The notes: generated from the letters alone by a model not told the origin. Shown: positions 38,825 to 47,700, counted from the first letter of the stretch. The stretch: DNA of 64,000 nucleotides from Duganella fentianensis (GCF_009857835.1 NZ_WWCL01000001.1:1302001-1366000); one strand, 5' to 3'. Numbers and translations: made by a program.

Positions 38825-41455
38825 TTGAACGTCCCCGGCGACAGCTTGCTGGCGCGCGTGCAGCGCCTCTGGCGGCGCAATATTCTGCTGCGTCTGGGCG
38901 TCGGGATTTTTCTCGCGGTGGCACTGTCCACGGCGGTCTACACCACCTATATCATGCGCTCGCTCAGCGCCGAGGCCGAGCAGAACCTGCAGGAACGGGC
39001 CGAGCGCCTCGCTGCAGTGCTGTCGCAGGCATTGGCGCGACCGCTGTTCGACATCAATAGTGCGGCCATCAACAGTGTGGTCGATGCGTCGGGCGCGACG
39101 CCGGAAGTGCTGGTGCTGCGCGTGCTGGCACCGAACGGCACGGAAGTGGCCAGCTATGTTTCGCCCACCGATGTGCCGGTGGCGGCCATCAAGGTGCACC
39201 GGGATATCAGTTTCAGCGATGCGCGCCGCAGCTATGCGGTGGGCTCTATCGATCTGGCATTTTCGCGCCAGCAGATAGACCGCGATCTGCGCCGGCAGAT
39301 TTTCAACACGGTGGCGGCCAACCTGCTGCTGGCACTGGCCATCGTAGTATCGATTTTTCTGGTGGGACGGCGCGCCGCGCGGCCTTTTGCCGATATCCAG
39401 ACCAGCCTCGAAAAGCTGACGCGCGGCGAGACCGACATCAAGCTCTCGGGCATAGACCGGGAAGATCAGGTGGGGCGCCTGTCCGGTGCCGTGCTGCGTT
39501 TCCGTGATGCGCTGACCCGCGTGCGTGACGCCGAGCGCGAGCTGCGCGATCTGAATAGTGTACTGGAAGAGCGCATCGCCACCCGCACCCGTGAACTGAC
39601 CGAATCCATGCAGCGCCTGGGCGATAGTCAGACCAAGCTGCAGACCATCGTCGATACGGCGCTCGATGCCGTGGTGCGCATGGACCTGAGCGGGAATATC
39701 GTCGGCTGGAATACCCAGGCCGAGCGCACCTTCGGCTGGAGCCGCGAAGAAGTCATGGGCATGTCGCTGGACCAGACCATCATTCCGCAGCGCTTCCGTT
39801 ACGAGCACCGGCGCGGCATGCAGCGTCTGGCTGCCGGCAATAGCGTGACGCGGGTGCTGGATGCGCGCATCGAAGTGGTAGCCCTGCGCCGCAATGGCGA
39901 CGAGTTCCCGATCGAACTGGCGATTACCAAAGTGCGCTCGGATGGCCAGCACAGCTACGAGTTCTGCGCCTTCATCCGCGACATCAGCGACCGGCGCGAG
40001 CGCGAACAGAAGCTGCTCAATGCGAACGTGATGGCGGAAGCGGCGAATATCGCCAAGTCCGAATTCCTCGCCAACATGAGCCACGAAATCCGCACCCCCA
40101 TGAGCGCGGTGATCGGTATGGCCTATCTGGCGCTGCGCACGGAAATGACGCCCAAGCAGCACGACTACATCACCAAGATCCACCGCGCCGCACTGTCGCT
40201 GCTGGGCATCATCAACGACATACTGGACTTCTCCAAGATCGAGGCGGGGCGGCTGGAAGTGGAGCAGATTCCCTTCCTGCTCGACGATGTGCTGAGCAAT
40301 GTCTCCAGCGTGACCACCCAGCGCGCCAGCGACAAGCATCTGCGCTATCTGGTGACGACGGCCGACGATGTGCCGCGCTATCTGGTGGGCGATCCGCTGC
40401 GGCTGGGGCAGGTGCTGATCAATCTGGCCAATAACGCCGTCAAATTTACCGAGCAGGGCGAGCTGGAACTGCGCTGCCAGCTGGCGCCGGGCAAGGCGCC
40501 GGATGGCATGGTGCGGCTGCGCTTCTCCGTGCGCGATACCGGCATAGGCATGACGGCCCAGCAGAAAGGGCGGCTGTTCCGCGCGTTCAGCCAGGCCAAC
40601 GGCTCGACCACGCGCAATTACGGCGGCACGGGGCTGGGCCTGTCGATTTCGCAGCAGCTGGTGCGCCTGATGGGCGGGAATATCGAAGTCGAGAGCCGCC
40701 CCGGCTTTGGTTCGACCTTCTATTTCGACCTGCAGCTGGCCCGCTCCGATGCGGCGGCACTTTCGGTGCAGGCCGTGCTGCATCAGGGCGCCGTGGCCGA
40801 TCTGCCGCTGGAGACCAGCGAGCGGCGCACCGCGCGGGTGCTGCTGGCCGAGGATAGCCCCGTCAACCAGTATGTCACGCGCGAGCTGCTGGAGCTGCAA
40901 GGCCTGCAAGTGGATACGGTCTGTAACGGACAGGAAGCGCTGGACCGGCTGAAACAGGTGGGGCCGCAAGGTTATGATCTGGTGCTGATGGATCTGGCCA
41001 TGCCGGTGATGGATGGCCACGAAGCCACCCGATTGCTGCGGCAGGATAAGCGCTTTGACGACCTGCCCCTGATCGCCGTGACTTCGCGTGCGCTGGCAGG
41101 CATGCAGGCGCGCTGCATCGAGGAAGGCATGCAGGACTACATCACCAAGCCTATCGATCCGCAGCGTCTGTATGGCGTGCTGTCACGCTGGCTGGGCATG
41201 TCGATCAAGGTGATACCGCCGCTGCCGCCGCGCGACGACAAGCTGGCCGTAGCGGGCGATGCGCGTCAGGCTGTGGCCGGCCTGCGCAAACTGCTGGCCG
41301 AATTCAGTGGCGACAGCGGCGACTATTTCGAGCGGGTGCGGCCCGCGCTGGCGACCCTGCTGACGCCAGTGCAAATGAGCCGGCTGGCCGATTACATGGA
41401 ACATTATCAATTTGAGGCCGCCGCGAAGCTGCTGGCAGTGCTAGACGGGGAGTGA
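38825..41455 (+). CDS. Hybrid sensor histidine kinase with PAS and receiver
   Basis: An 876-aa membrane kinase. Domains: helix about 18-40; periplasmic part about 41-165; second helix about 166-182; HAMP about 183-240; short coiled coil; PAS about 270-390; HisKA with His420 (NMSHEIRTPMSAV); HATPase with NYGGTGLGLSISQQL; receiver with Asp723 (LMDLAMPVMDGHE). A C-terminal helical tail has no clear HPt histidine. The start is odd: TTG at 38825 is 15 bp from the GGAG site, while a rare ATT at 38816, overlapping the previous stop, has ideal spacing. A small receiver gene follows. Confidence 0.9.
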   Translation: MNVPGDSLLARVQRLWRRNILLRLGVGIFLAVALSTAVYTTYIMRSLSAEAEQNLQERAERLAAVLSQALARPLFDINSAAINSVVDASGATPEVLVLRVLAPNGTEVASYVSPTDVPVAAIKVHRDISFSDARRSYAVGSIDLAFSRQQIDRDLRRQIFNTVAANLLLALAIVVSIFLVGRRAARPFADIQTSLEKLTRGETDIKLSGIDREDQVGRLSGAVLRFRDALTRVRDAERELRDLNSVLEERIATRTRELTESMQRLGDSQTKLQTIVDTALDAVVRMDLSGNIVGWNTQAERTFGWSREEVMGMSLDQTIIPQRFRYEHRRGMQRLAAGNSVTRVLDARIEVVALRRNGDEFPIELAITKVRSDGQHSYEFCAFIRDISDRREREQKLLNANVMAEAANIAKSEFLANMSHEIRTPMSAVIGMAYLALRTEMTPKQHDYITKIHRAALSLLGIINDILDFSKIEAGRLEVEQIPFLLDDVLSNVSSVTTQRASDKHLRYLVTTADDVPRYLVGDPLRLGQVLINLANNAVKFTEQGELELRCQLAPGKAPDGMVRLRFSVRDTGIGMTAQQKGRLFRAFSQANGSTTRNYGGTGLGLSISQQLVRLMGGNIEVESRPGFGSTFYFDLQLARSDAAALSVQAVLHQGAVADLPLETSERRTARVLLAEDSPVNQYVTRELLELQGLQVDTVCNGQEALDRLKQVGPQGYDLVLMDLAMPVMDGHEATRLLRQDKRFDDLPLIAVTSRALAGMQARCIEEGMQDYITKPIDPQRLYGVLSRWLGMSIKVIPPLPPRDDKLAVAGDARQAVAGLRKLLAEFSGDSGDYFERVRPALATLLTPVQMSRLADYMEHYQFEAAAKLLAVLDGE

Positions 41456-41457
41456 TC

Positions 41458-41835
41458 ATGAGCACAGTCCAGCAGCGGAAAACGGTATTGATCGTCGACG
41501 ATACGCCGGACAATATTACGCTGCTGGCCGGTCTGCTCAAGGATCAGTACAACACCAAGGTGGCGACCAGCGGCGCGACGGCGCTGCAGATCGTGGCCAG
41601 CTCGCAGGTCGATCTGATCCTGCTCGACATCATGATGCCCGGGATGGATGGTTACGAAACCTGCCGCCGGCTGAAAGCCGATCCGGCCAGCAGTGGCATA
41701 CCCGTGATCTTCCTCACGGCGAAAAGCCAGCCCGAAGATGAAGCCAAGGGGCGCAGCGTGGGGGCGGTGGAATTCCTGCGCAAGCCGGTCAGCCCACCCG
41801 TGCTGTTCGGTTATGTGGCGGCAAATTTGCGGTAA
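41458..41835 (+). CDS. Single-domain response regulator
   Basis: A 125-aa receiver with no output domain. It has the acidic pocket VDDTPDN, the phospho-acceptor Asp57 (LILLDIMMPGMDGYETC), the switch Thr in FLTAKSQ and the conserved Lys in FLRKPVS. GGGGAG lies 5 bp before the ATG. It is the third gene of the binding protein - hybrid kinase - receiver group and may shuttle phosphate to a distant HPt or act on a protein target. Confidence 0.92.
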   Translation: MSTVQQRKTVLIVDDTPDNITLLAGLLKDQYNTKVATSGATALQIVASSQVDLILLDIMMPGMDGYETCRRLKADPASSGIPVIFLTAKSQPEDEAKGRSVGAVEFLRKPVSPPVLFGYVAANLR

Positions 41836-41898
41836 TTCAAGCAATAATGACATAAATAGTATATATTGTTTATAGTATTAACATCATCTGGAGCAGGT

Positions 41899-42606
41899 AT
41901 GAATAAATCCGTGAATGGCACCGTCAACAGCAAGGCGCCGGTAGCTGCGAAAAACACCGTGACCCGTGCGGCTGCAAAGCCGGCTGCCAAGGCTGCGCCG
42001 AAAGCAGCCGCCAAGGCCGCAACCAAGGCGCCGGCCATTAAGCCCGCCGCTAAGCCCGCCGCTAAACCCGCTGCCAAGCCAGCCGCAAAGCCAGCATCCA
42101 AGGCCGTTGCTAAACCGGCTTCAGGTGCAGCGAAGGTGGCAGCCAAGCCGGTAGCGGCCAAGGCTGCGGCCAAGCCGGCCAGCAAGGCAGCACCGAAAGT
42201 GGCAGTCAAAGCACCCGCGAAAGCACCCGCCAAAGCTGTCAGCAAAGCACCTGCCAAAGTAGCGGTGAAGGCTGCCAAGCCGGCCGGCAAGGCGCCGGTA
42301 GTCAAAGCAGTGAAGAAGCCGGCGATCAAGCCAGCCGCCAAGCCGGTAACTGCGCCAATACTGGATGCGTCCAAGGACAAGGCACGCAAGGAAAAGCTGG
42401 TGCGCGACAGCTTCACCATGCCCGAGCAGGAGTACGCCGTGCTGGGTCACGTCAAGAAAGCCTGCCTGAAGGCCGGTTTCGAAATCAAAAAGAGCGAACT
42501 GCTGCGCATCGGCGTTGCGCTGATCAGCCAGATCGATCTGGCCACGCTGCAGAACGTGCTGGCCAGTCTGCCGCAACTGAAGACCGGCCGTCCGAAAAAA
42601 GTCTGA
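41899..42606 (+). CDS. Histone-H1-like Lys/Ala/Pro-rich protein with C-terminal folded domain
   Basis: A 235-aa very basic protein. Residues about 12-150 consist of AKPAAK / PAAKPA / KAPAKA repeats, like the tail of histone H1, AlgP or bacterial H1-like proteins. The C-terminal 80 residues (from LDASKDKARKEKLVRDS) are of normal composition, with FTMPEQEYAVLGHVKKAC and FEIKKSELLRIGVALI. That pattern recalls ribbon-helix-helix proteins (a strand, then KSELLR). It is probably a nucleoid or DNA-binding protein. The upstream 60 bp are very AT-rich. The ATG at 41899 has GGAGCAGG before it. Confidence 0.8.
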   Translation: MNKSVNGTVNSKAPVAAKNTVTRAAAKPAAKAAPKAAAKAATKAPAIKPAAKPAAKPAAKPAAKPASKAVAKPASGAAKVAAKPVAAKAAAKPASKAAPKVAVKAPAKAPAKAVSKAPAKVAVKAAKPAGKAPVVKAVKKPAIKPAAKPVTAPILDASKDKARKEKLVRDSFTMPEQEYAVLGHVKKACLKAGFEIKKSELLRIGVALISQIDLATLQNVLASLPQLKTGRPKKV

Positions 42607-42656
42607 TGCGAGGCCCCGGGCTACAGTCTGGGGCGACAGGGTGGTTTTTCAGCCCG

Positions 42657-42693
42657 GGGCAGGTCTGCGCTGCAGATTTCTGCCCTTTTTTTT
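42657..42693 (+). terminator. Terminator of the histone-like gene, overlapping a second hairpin
   Basis: GGGCAG (42657-42662) pairs with CTGCCC (42680-42685), followed by eight T. Just upstream a perfect 10-bp inverted repeat GCCCCGGGCT / AGCCCGGGGC (42613-42622 / 42651-42660) shares bases with the first arm, so the two stems exclude each other. Confidence 0.75.
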
Positions 42694-42759
42694 CATTAGA
42701 GGTCTTGCCTGAACCTGGCGGCGGGCGACTTTTTATGTCGGATATGCCACGGTTTGATG

Positions 42760-42790
42760 TATGTCATGCAACTGACATAGCCATGTCATG
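42760..42790. promoter_or_regulatory. Candidate operator upstream of the OlsB-like gene
   Basis: Perfect inverted repeat TATGTCA-N6-TGACATA (42760-42779) followed by a further CATGTCATG (42782-42790), 55-85 bp before the start codon. It gives three copies of the TGTCA half-site in 31 bp. No regulator is matched. Confidence 0.45.
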
Positions 42791-42845
42791 TTCCTGAAGT
42801 ATTCCACCGTTACGCTTGCTTCGTCTCCCACAGAAAGGATGAAGC

Positions 42846-43610
42846 ATGCAAACTTCGATCATACAAGCCGACGTCCGAGCAGCGTCCGGCAAGCTGGTAC
42901 TCAGTATGGCAAGCACACCGGAGGAGCTGCGCGAGGTTCAGCGCCTGCGCTACAAGGTGTTCATCGAAACCCTGGGCCTGACGTCGCTGATGCGCGAGGA
43001 CGGCCTCGATTGCGACGAGTTCGACGAGCATTGCGATCACCTCATCGTCCGCGATAGCGCCAGCCTGAAAGTGGTCGGCACCTACCGCCTGCTCAGCGCC
43101 GCGCGCGCCCGCAAACTGGGCCGCGTATATTCGGAAGGCGAATTCGATCTGGGTCGCCTGAATCATCTGCGTGGCCGCATGGTGGAAGCTGGCCGCGCCT
43201 GCATCCATCCTGATTACCGTGGCGGCAGCGTGATCATGCTGCTGTGGTCCGGTCTGGCCGAATACATGCGTCGCGAGAATTGCGACTACCTGATAGGCTG
43301 CGCCAGCATCAGCCTGGCCGATGGCGGCCACAATGCCGTCGGCGTCTATCAGCAGCTGGCAGCGGCCCATATGGCGCCGGCCGAATACCGCGTTACGCCG
43401 CACCTGCCATTCCCGTTCTCAAAGCTGGAAGCAGCGCAGAAGCCGCAGATACCGGCACTGCTGAAGGGGTATATGCGCTCCGGCGCATGGATCTGCGGCG
43501 AACCGGCATGGGATCCTGATTTCGAAAGCGCCGACCTGTTCCTGCTGCTGCCGCTGGCGAATCTGGATAACCGCTATGCGCGCCACTATGGCGTGAACGG
43601 CGAGGCCTGA
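42846..43610 (+). CDS. OlsB-like N-acyltransferase (ornithine-lipid type)
   Basis: A 254-aa GNAT-fold acyltransferase of the Acetyltransf_5 / OlsB kind, which transfers 3-hydroxyacyl chains from ACP to ornithine, the first step of ornithine-lipid synthesis. Seen: VQRLRYKVFIETLG, LDCDEFDEHCDHLIVRD, VGTYRLLSAARARKLGRVYS, EAGRACIHPDYRGG and YLIGCASISLADGG. No olsA-like O-acyltransferase is adjacent, so the product may be a lyso-lipid finished elsewhere. AAAGGA lies 8 bp before the ATG. Acyl-homoserine-lactone or PEP-CTERM-linked acyltransferases share this fold and are alternatives. Confidence 0.78.
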   Translation: MQTSIIQADVRAASGKLVLSMASTPEELREVQRLRYKVFIETLGLTSLMREDGLDCDEFDEHCDHLIVRDSASLKVVGTYRLLSAARARKLGRVYSEGEFDLGRLNHLRGRMVEAGRACIHPDYRGGSVIMLLWSGLAEYMRRENCDYLIGCASISLADGGHNAVGVYQQLAAAHMAPAEYRVTPHLPFPFSKLEAAQKPQIPALLKGYMRSGAWICGEPAWDPDFESADLFLLLPLANLDNRYARHYGVNGEA

Positions 43611-43697
43611 TTCCGGGCCTGGCCCGGGCCGCGCCAGACTGCCTTTCCCTGCCGCGCCGTGTAGAATAAGCCGTAGTGCTTATCGACCGGAGCGGGA

Positions 43698-44510
43698 ATG
43701 AAGTTTGAAACAGGGGTGGACCAGGCTGGCGCGCAGCAGCGTGCCGTACGGCGCCATAGGCTGGCGCAGCCGCCACAGGCGCTGGACGACAGTGTGGCCG
43801 AAGAAGCGCCGGTGGCGCTGGTATTTAATGGCATCTCCCATGCCGTGATGATGGTGACGCCACGCCAGCTGGAAGCATTTGCGCTGGGGTTTGCCCTCAC
43901 CGAAGGCCTGATTACGCAGGCCGCCGATGTCTACGATATCGAAGTCAAGTCCCACTCCGGCAGTCTCGAAGTTGCCCTCACCGTGTCCCAGCAGGCATTC
44001 CATGGCCTCAAGCAGCAGCGCCGCTCGATGGCGGGGCGCAGCGGCTGCGGCGTGTGCGGACTGGAAAGCCTGGAGCAGATCGACCTGCATCCCGAACCGA
44101 TCAGCACGGCGCCGCTGCATGACGATGCGGCGCTGGCCGCTGCCGTGGTCAATGCAGTAGCGCAGTTCGGCCAGCATCAGCAGCTGATGCGCGTATCGGG
44201 CGGGGTGCATGCGGCTGGCTGGTGCGATGCGGCCGGCAATGTGCTGCAAGTGTGCGAGGATGTGGGGCGCCACAATGCGCTCGACAAGCTGATAGGCGTA
44301 CTGGCCGCAGCCGGGGTGGATATGCGGCGCGGCTTCGTGTTCATGTCCAGCCGCGCCAGCTACGAGCTGGTACGCAAAGTGGCGCGCATGCAGATTCCTC
44401 TGCTGGCCACCATCTCGGCACCGAGCACGCTGGCCATCGATGTGGCCAGCCACGCCGGCGTCAAGCTGGTGAGCTTCTGCCGGCAGGATGCCTGCGTCGA
44501 GTACACCTGA
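43698..44510 (+). CDS. fdhD: FdhD sulfurtransferase for formate dehydrogenase
   Basis: Transfers sulfur from IscS to the bis-MGD molybdenum cofactor so that formate dehydrogenases become active. The 270-aa protein has the paired Cys of the active loop in SGCGVCGLES, the early TPRQLEAFALGFALTEGLI, and VCEDVGRHNALDKLIG and SSRASYELVRKVA. It is convergent with the YdeP-type molybdoenzyme gene (12 bp apart), its likely client or a related one. Confidence 0.95.
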   Translation: MKFETGVDQAGAQQRAVRRHRLAQPPQALDDSVAEEAPVALVFNGISHAVMMVTPRQLEAFALGFALTEGLITQAADVYDIEVKSHSGSLEVALTVSQQAFHGLKQQRRSMAGRSGCGVCGLESLEQIDLHPEPISTAPLHDDAALAAAVVNAVAQFGQHQQLMRVSGGVHAAGWCDAAGNVLQVCEDVGRHNALDKLIGVLAAAGVDMRRGFVFMSSRASYELVRKVARMQIPLLATISAPSTLAIDVASHAGVKLVSFCRQDACVEYT

Positions 44511-44522
44511 AGGTGCGGTGGC

Positions 44523-46844
44523 TTATTCGGCCGATTCCTGTAGCGCCGACCGCTGCAGCAGCACGGGGATGGATTTGGCCGTTGGTGTGCCGGCACCATC
44601 GGCCGTGCTGTGCAAAGGCAGCAGGGCATTGGTCTCGGGGAAGTAGGCGCCCAGACAGCCGCGCGGAATATCGTATTCCACCAGCAGGAAGCGTTGGGCG
44701 CGCCGCTCGACGCCATCGTCCCACACGCTTTGCAGGTCCACAAATTCGCCGCGCTGCAGGCCCAGCATGGCCAGATCGTCGCGGTGGATGAACAGCACGC
44801 GGCGCAGGCCGAACACGCCGCGGTAGCGGTCATCGAGGCCGTAGATGGTGGTGTTGTACTGGTCGTGCGAACGGGCCGTCATCAGCACCATCAGGCGTTC
44901 GCCATGAATGGCGCGGGCGCGGTGGATGGGCGTATCCAGATCAAGCGGGTGTACCAGAAACTGGGCTTTGCCGCTGGCGGTGCGCCATACACGCTGGCGC
45001 GAAGCCACCTTGAGATGGAAGCCGCCCGGCTGCGCCACGCGCGCATTGAAGTCGTGGAAATCGTCGAACACGCGGGCGATGGCGTCGCGGATGCGGCCAT
45101 AGTCGGCCGCGTAGCCTAGCCAGTCCACCTTGCTGCTGCCCAGCGTGGCATGGGCCAGCTGCGCCACGATCATGGTTTCCGACAGCAGCTCGCTGGATGC
45201 GGGGGTGTTCTGGCCATACGACAGGTGCACCATGCTCATGGAATCTTCTACCGTGACGCCCTGTGGCACGCCATTCTGCAGGTCGATTTCCGTGCGTCCC
45301 AGCGTGGGCAGCAGCAGCGCTGCCTTGCCGTGCACCAGATGGCTGCGATTGAGTTTGGTGGCGATGTGCACGGTGAGGTCGCAGGCACGCAGGGCGGCAA
45401 AGGTCAGCGGTGTGTCGGGCGTGGCCATGGCGAAGTTGCCGCCCAGCGCGATGAAGACTTTGACTTTCCCGTCCAGCATGGCCTGTATGCTGTCCACCGT
45501 ATCGTAGCCATGGTGGCGCGGCGGGGCGAAATCGAACACCTGCTGCAGGCGGTCGAGGAAGGCGGGCGTGGGCTTGTCTTCTATGCCCATGGTGCGGTCG
45601 CCCTGCACATTCGAGTGGCCGCGCACGGGGCACAGGCCGGCGCCACGGCGGCCGATATTCCCGCGCATCATCATCAGATTGGACAGCATCTGGATGGTGC
45701 GGACAGCCCCCTTGTGCTGGGTCAGGCCCATGCCCCAGGTGCTGATCACGTTGGCGCTGCGGCAGTAGATCTCGGTCAGCTGGTCGATCTGTGCGCGCGG
45801 CACGCCCGATTCTTCCAGCAGGCCAGGCCAGGGCTGCTGGCGTAGATCCTCGGCGAAGGCGGCAAAACCGCTGGTATGTTCGGCGATGAAAGCATGGTCG
45901 AGCAGGCTGGCGGTGCCGCGGGCCAGCGCCGCATCGTCGAGTTCCAGCAGGCGCTTGGCCACGCCTTTGATCAGGGCGAAGTCGCCGCCCAGGCGCGGCT
46001 GGATGAATAGCGAGCTAATCGTGGTGCTGCCATTGCCCAGCATTTCGCTCGGATGGGTGGGGCTGGTAAAGCGCTCCAGCCCCCGCTCGCGCAGCGGGTT
46101 GATGGAGACGATGCTGGCGCCCCGTCGGGCGCAGGCGCGCAGCTCGCCCAGCATGCGCGGGTGGTTGGTGGCCGGATTCTGGCCGAAGATGAACAGCGCG
46201 TCGGCATGCTCGAAATCTTCCAGCGTCACCGTACCTTTGCCCACGCCCACGGTGCCGGGCAGGCCGCGGCTGGTGGGTTCGTGGCACAGGTTGGAGCAGT
46301 CGGGGAAGTTATTGGTGCCGTACATGCGCACGAATAGCTGGAACAGGAAGGCGGCCTCGTTGGCGGTGCGGCCCGAAGTATAGAACGTGGCCTGATCGGG
46401 ATCGGGCAGGGCGCGCAGGTGTTCTGCCATGATGGCGAAGGCGCGCTCCCAGCTGACGGGCCGGTAATGGTCGCTGGCGCTATCGTATTCCATCGGCGCG
46501 GTCAGGCGGCCGTGCTGTTCCAGTTCGTAGTCCGATTGCTGCAGCAGCGCGCTGACGCTATGGGCCGCGAAAAACTCGGCGCGTACGCGTTTGCTGGTGG
46601 CTTCCGCTGCCACGGCCTTGACGCCGTTTTCGCAGAAGGCAAAGCTGGCGCCGGCGGCGCGGTCCGGCCAGGCGCAGCCGGGGCAGTCGAAACCGCCGGG
46701 CTGGTTCTGGCTAAGCAGGGCTCTGGTATGGCCGGCGCTGACCTTTTCGCGCACCAGATTGACGGCGACCTGTTTCACTGCACCCCAGCCTGCGGCGGCG
46801 TGCGGGTAGGGCTGTATGCGTCCGGGCGCTTTGTTGTTGGGCAT
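44523..46844 (-). CDS. FdhF/YdeP family molybdopterin oxidoreductase
   Basis: A 773-aa cytosolic enzyme related to formate dehydrogenase H, YdeP branch. The N-terminal motif FDCPGCAWPDR holds the cysteines of an Fe-S site. Further motifs are TFYTSGRTANEAAFLFQLFV, CSNLCHEPTSRGL, FIFGQNPATNHPRMLGEL and MTARSHDQYNTTIYG (C-terminal cofactor-binding part). Binding of molybdenum or tungsten bis-MGD is expected. No partner subunit genes are near. The physiological substrate of YdeP-type enzymes is not settled; an acid-stress link is known in E. coli. Confidence 0.9.
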   Translation of the reverse strand: MPNNKAPGRIQPYPHAAAGWGAVKQVAVNLVREKVSAGHTRALLSQNQPGGFDCPGCAWPDRAAGASFAFCENGVKAVAAEATSKRVRAEFFAAHSVSALLQQSDYELEQHGRLTAPMEYDSASDHYRPVSWERAFAIMAEHLRALPDPDQATFYTSGRTANEAAFLFQLFVRMYGTNNFPDCSNLCHEPTSRGLPGTVGVGKGTVTLEDFEHADALFIFGQNPATNHPRMLGELRACARRGASIVSINPLRERGLERFTSPTHPSEMLGNGSTTISSLFIQPRLGGDFALIKGVAKRLLELDDAALARGTASLLDHAFIAEHTSGFAAFAEDLRQQPWPGLLEESGVPRAQIDQLTEIYCRSANVISTWGMGLTQHKGAVRTIQMLSNLMMMRGNIGRRGAGLCPVRGHSNVQGDRTMGIEDKPTPAFLDRLQQVFDFAPPRHHGYDTVDSIQAMLDGKVKVFIALGGNFAMATPDTPLTFAALRACDLTVHIATKLNRSHLVHGKAALLLPTLGRTEIDLQNGVPQGVTVEDSMSMVHLSYGQNTPASSELLSETMIVAQLAHATLGSSKVDWLGYAADYGRIRDAIARVFDDFHDFNARVAQPGGFHLKVASRQRVWRTASGKAQFLVHPLDLDTPIHRARAIHGERLMVLMTARSHDQYNTTIYGLDDRYRGVFGLRRVLFIHRDDLAMLGLQRGEFVDLQSVWDDGVERRAQRFLLVEYDIPRGCLGAYFPETNALLPLHSTADGAGTPTAKSIPVLLQRSALQESAE

Positions 46845-46908
46845 CGGCGAGTTCCATGTTTTCCGTTGTGCGGAGTATAGAGCAGATTGCCCGGCTTGCG
46901 GCGCTACA

Positions 46909-47700
46909 TTAGGGCTTGAGCAGGTCCTCCATGGCCTTGCGCTGCTGCGCCAGATAGAGCGGGCTGCGGCGCAGACGGCCTATGGTATCCCACAGCTTTT
47001 CGATCAGCGCCGCGTGCGCCTCGTAGAAGGCGGGCGATATGGCCAGATAGTAGTTCTCGTCGAGGAAGGGCGCGGGCAGCATTTCGATTTTGCCGGCAAA
47101 CTGGGGCAGCAACAGCAGCTGTGCACCATGGGTTTCCAGTGCCACGGCGACATCGGCGCGGCCGGCCAGCATTTTCTGGAAGTTGGCCTGCATGGTGCGC
47201 CCGTTGGCATCGATAGGCACGTTCAGTGCCTGCAGTTTTTCGCGCGGCATGACGGTGCCGAACGGTGTCAGTACGGGTGTGCTCAGGTGCGCAAAGCGCA
47301 CGCCATCCCATTCCACGCTGCTGCCGACGCGGCGGAATACCATGGTGCGCCCGCTCGCCACGGCGTCGCCGGTTTCGATTTCGCCCCGCTGCAGCGGGTA
47401 GCGGAATTCGGCTGCCAGGGTGGGGATGTAGGGAGCGGCAGGGAAGGCATCGGCGCTGCCCGTGCGTACCAGTTCGCGGCAGCGTGCCAGTGGTGCGGGA
47501 TGATAGATCAGGGTGATATCGAGTTCCTGTGCGGCCATGCGGATCAGCAGATCCGCCGTGCCCTGTCCCTCCGGCGTGATGTATGGCAGCACTGCGCTCT
47601 CCATGGTGCATAGGCGCAGCGTGACGGCTTGGGCCGGTGTCAGCATCCACAGCATCAGGATCAGTGCCGGCAGCAGTGCAGGCAGACGGGAACGGTGCAT
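46909..47700 (-). CDS. Periplasmic solute-binding-protein-like (family 3)
   Basis: A 263-aa exported protein with a signal peptide of about 24 residues ending PAQA-VTLRL. It resembles the protein at 38038-38820: both contain a VEWDG motif in the middle (SSVEWDGVRFAHL here, SKVEWDGKSFRNL there), start with an LRLC stretch, and end in a conserved E-K/R-x-W-xT segment. No permease or ATPase is linked. GGAGAAG before the ATG at 47700 supports this start. Ligand unknown. Confidence 0.78.
   Translation of the reverse strand: MHRSRLPALLPALILMLWMLTPAQAVTLRLCTMESAVLPYITPEGQGTADLLIRMAAQELDITLIYHPAPLARCRELVRTGSADAFPAAPYIPTLAAEFRYPLQRGEIETGDAVASGRTMVFRRVGSSVEWDGVRFAHLSTPVLTPFGTVMPREKLQALNVPIDANGRTMQANFQKMLAGRADVAVALETHGAQLLLLPQFAGKIEMLPAPFLDENYYLAISPAFYEAHAALIEKLWDTIGRLRRSPLYLAQQRKAMEDLLKP

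Noticed and set aside
38672..41020. 782-codon minus-strand frame opposite the hybrid kinase
   Set aside because: Antisense shadow; the plus strand has all kinase motifs in order.
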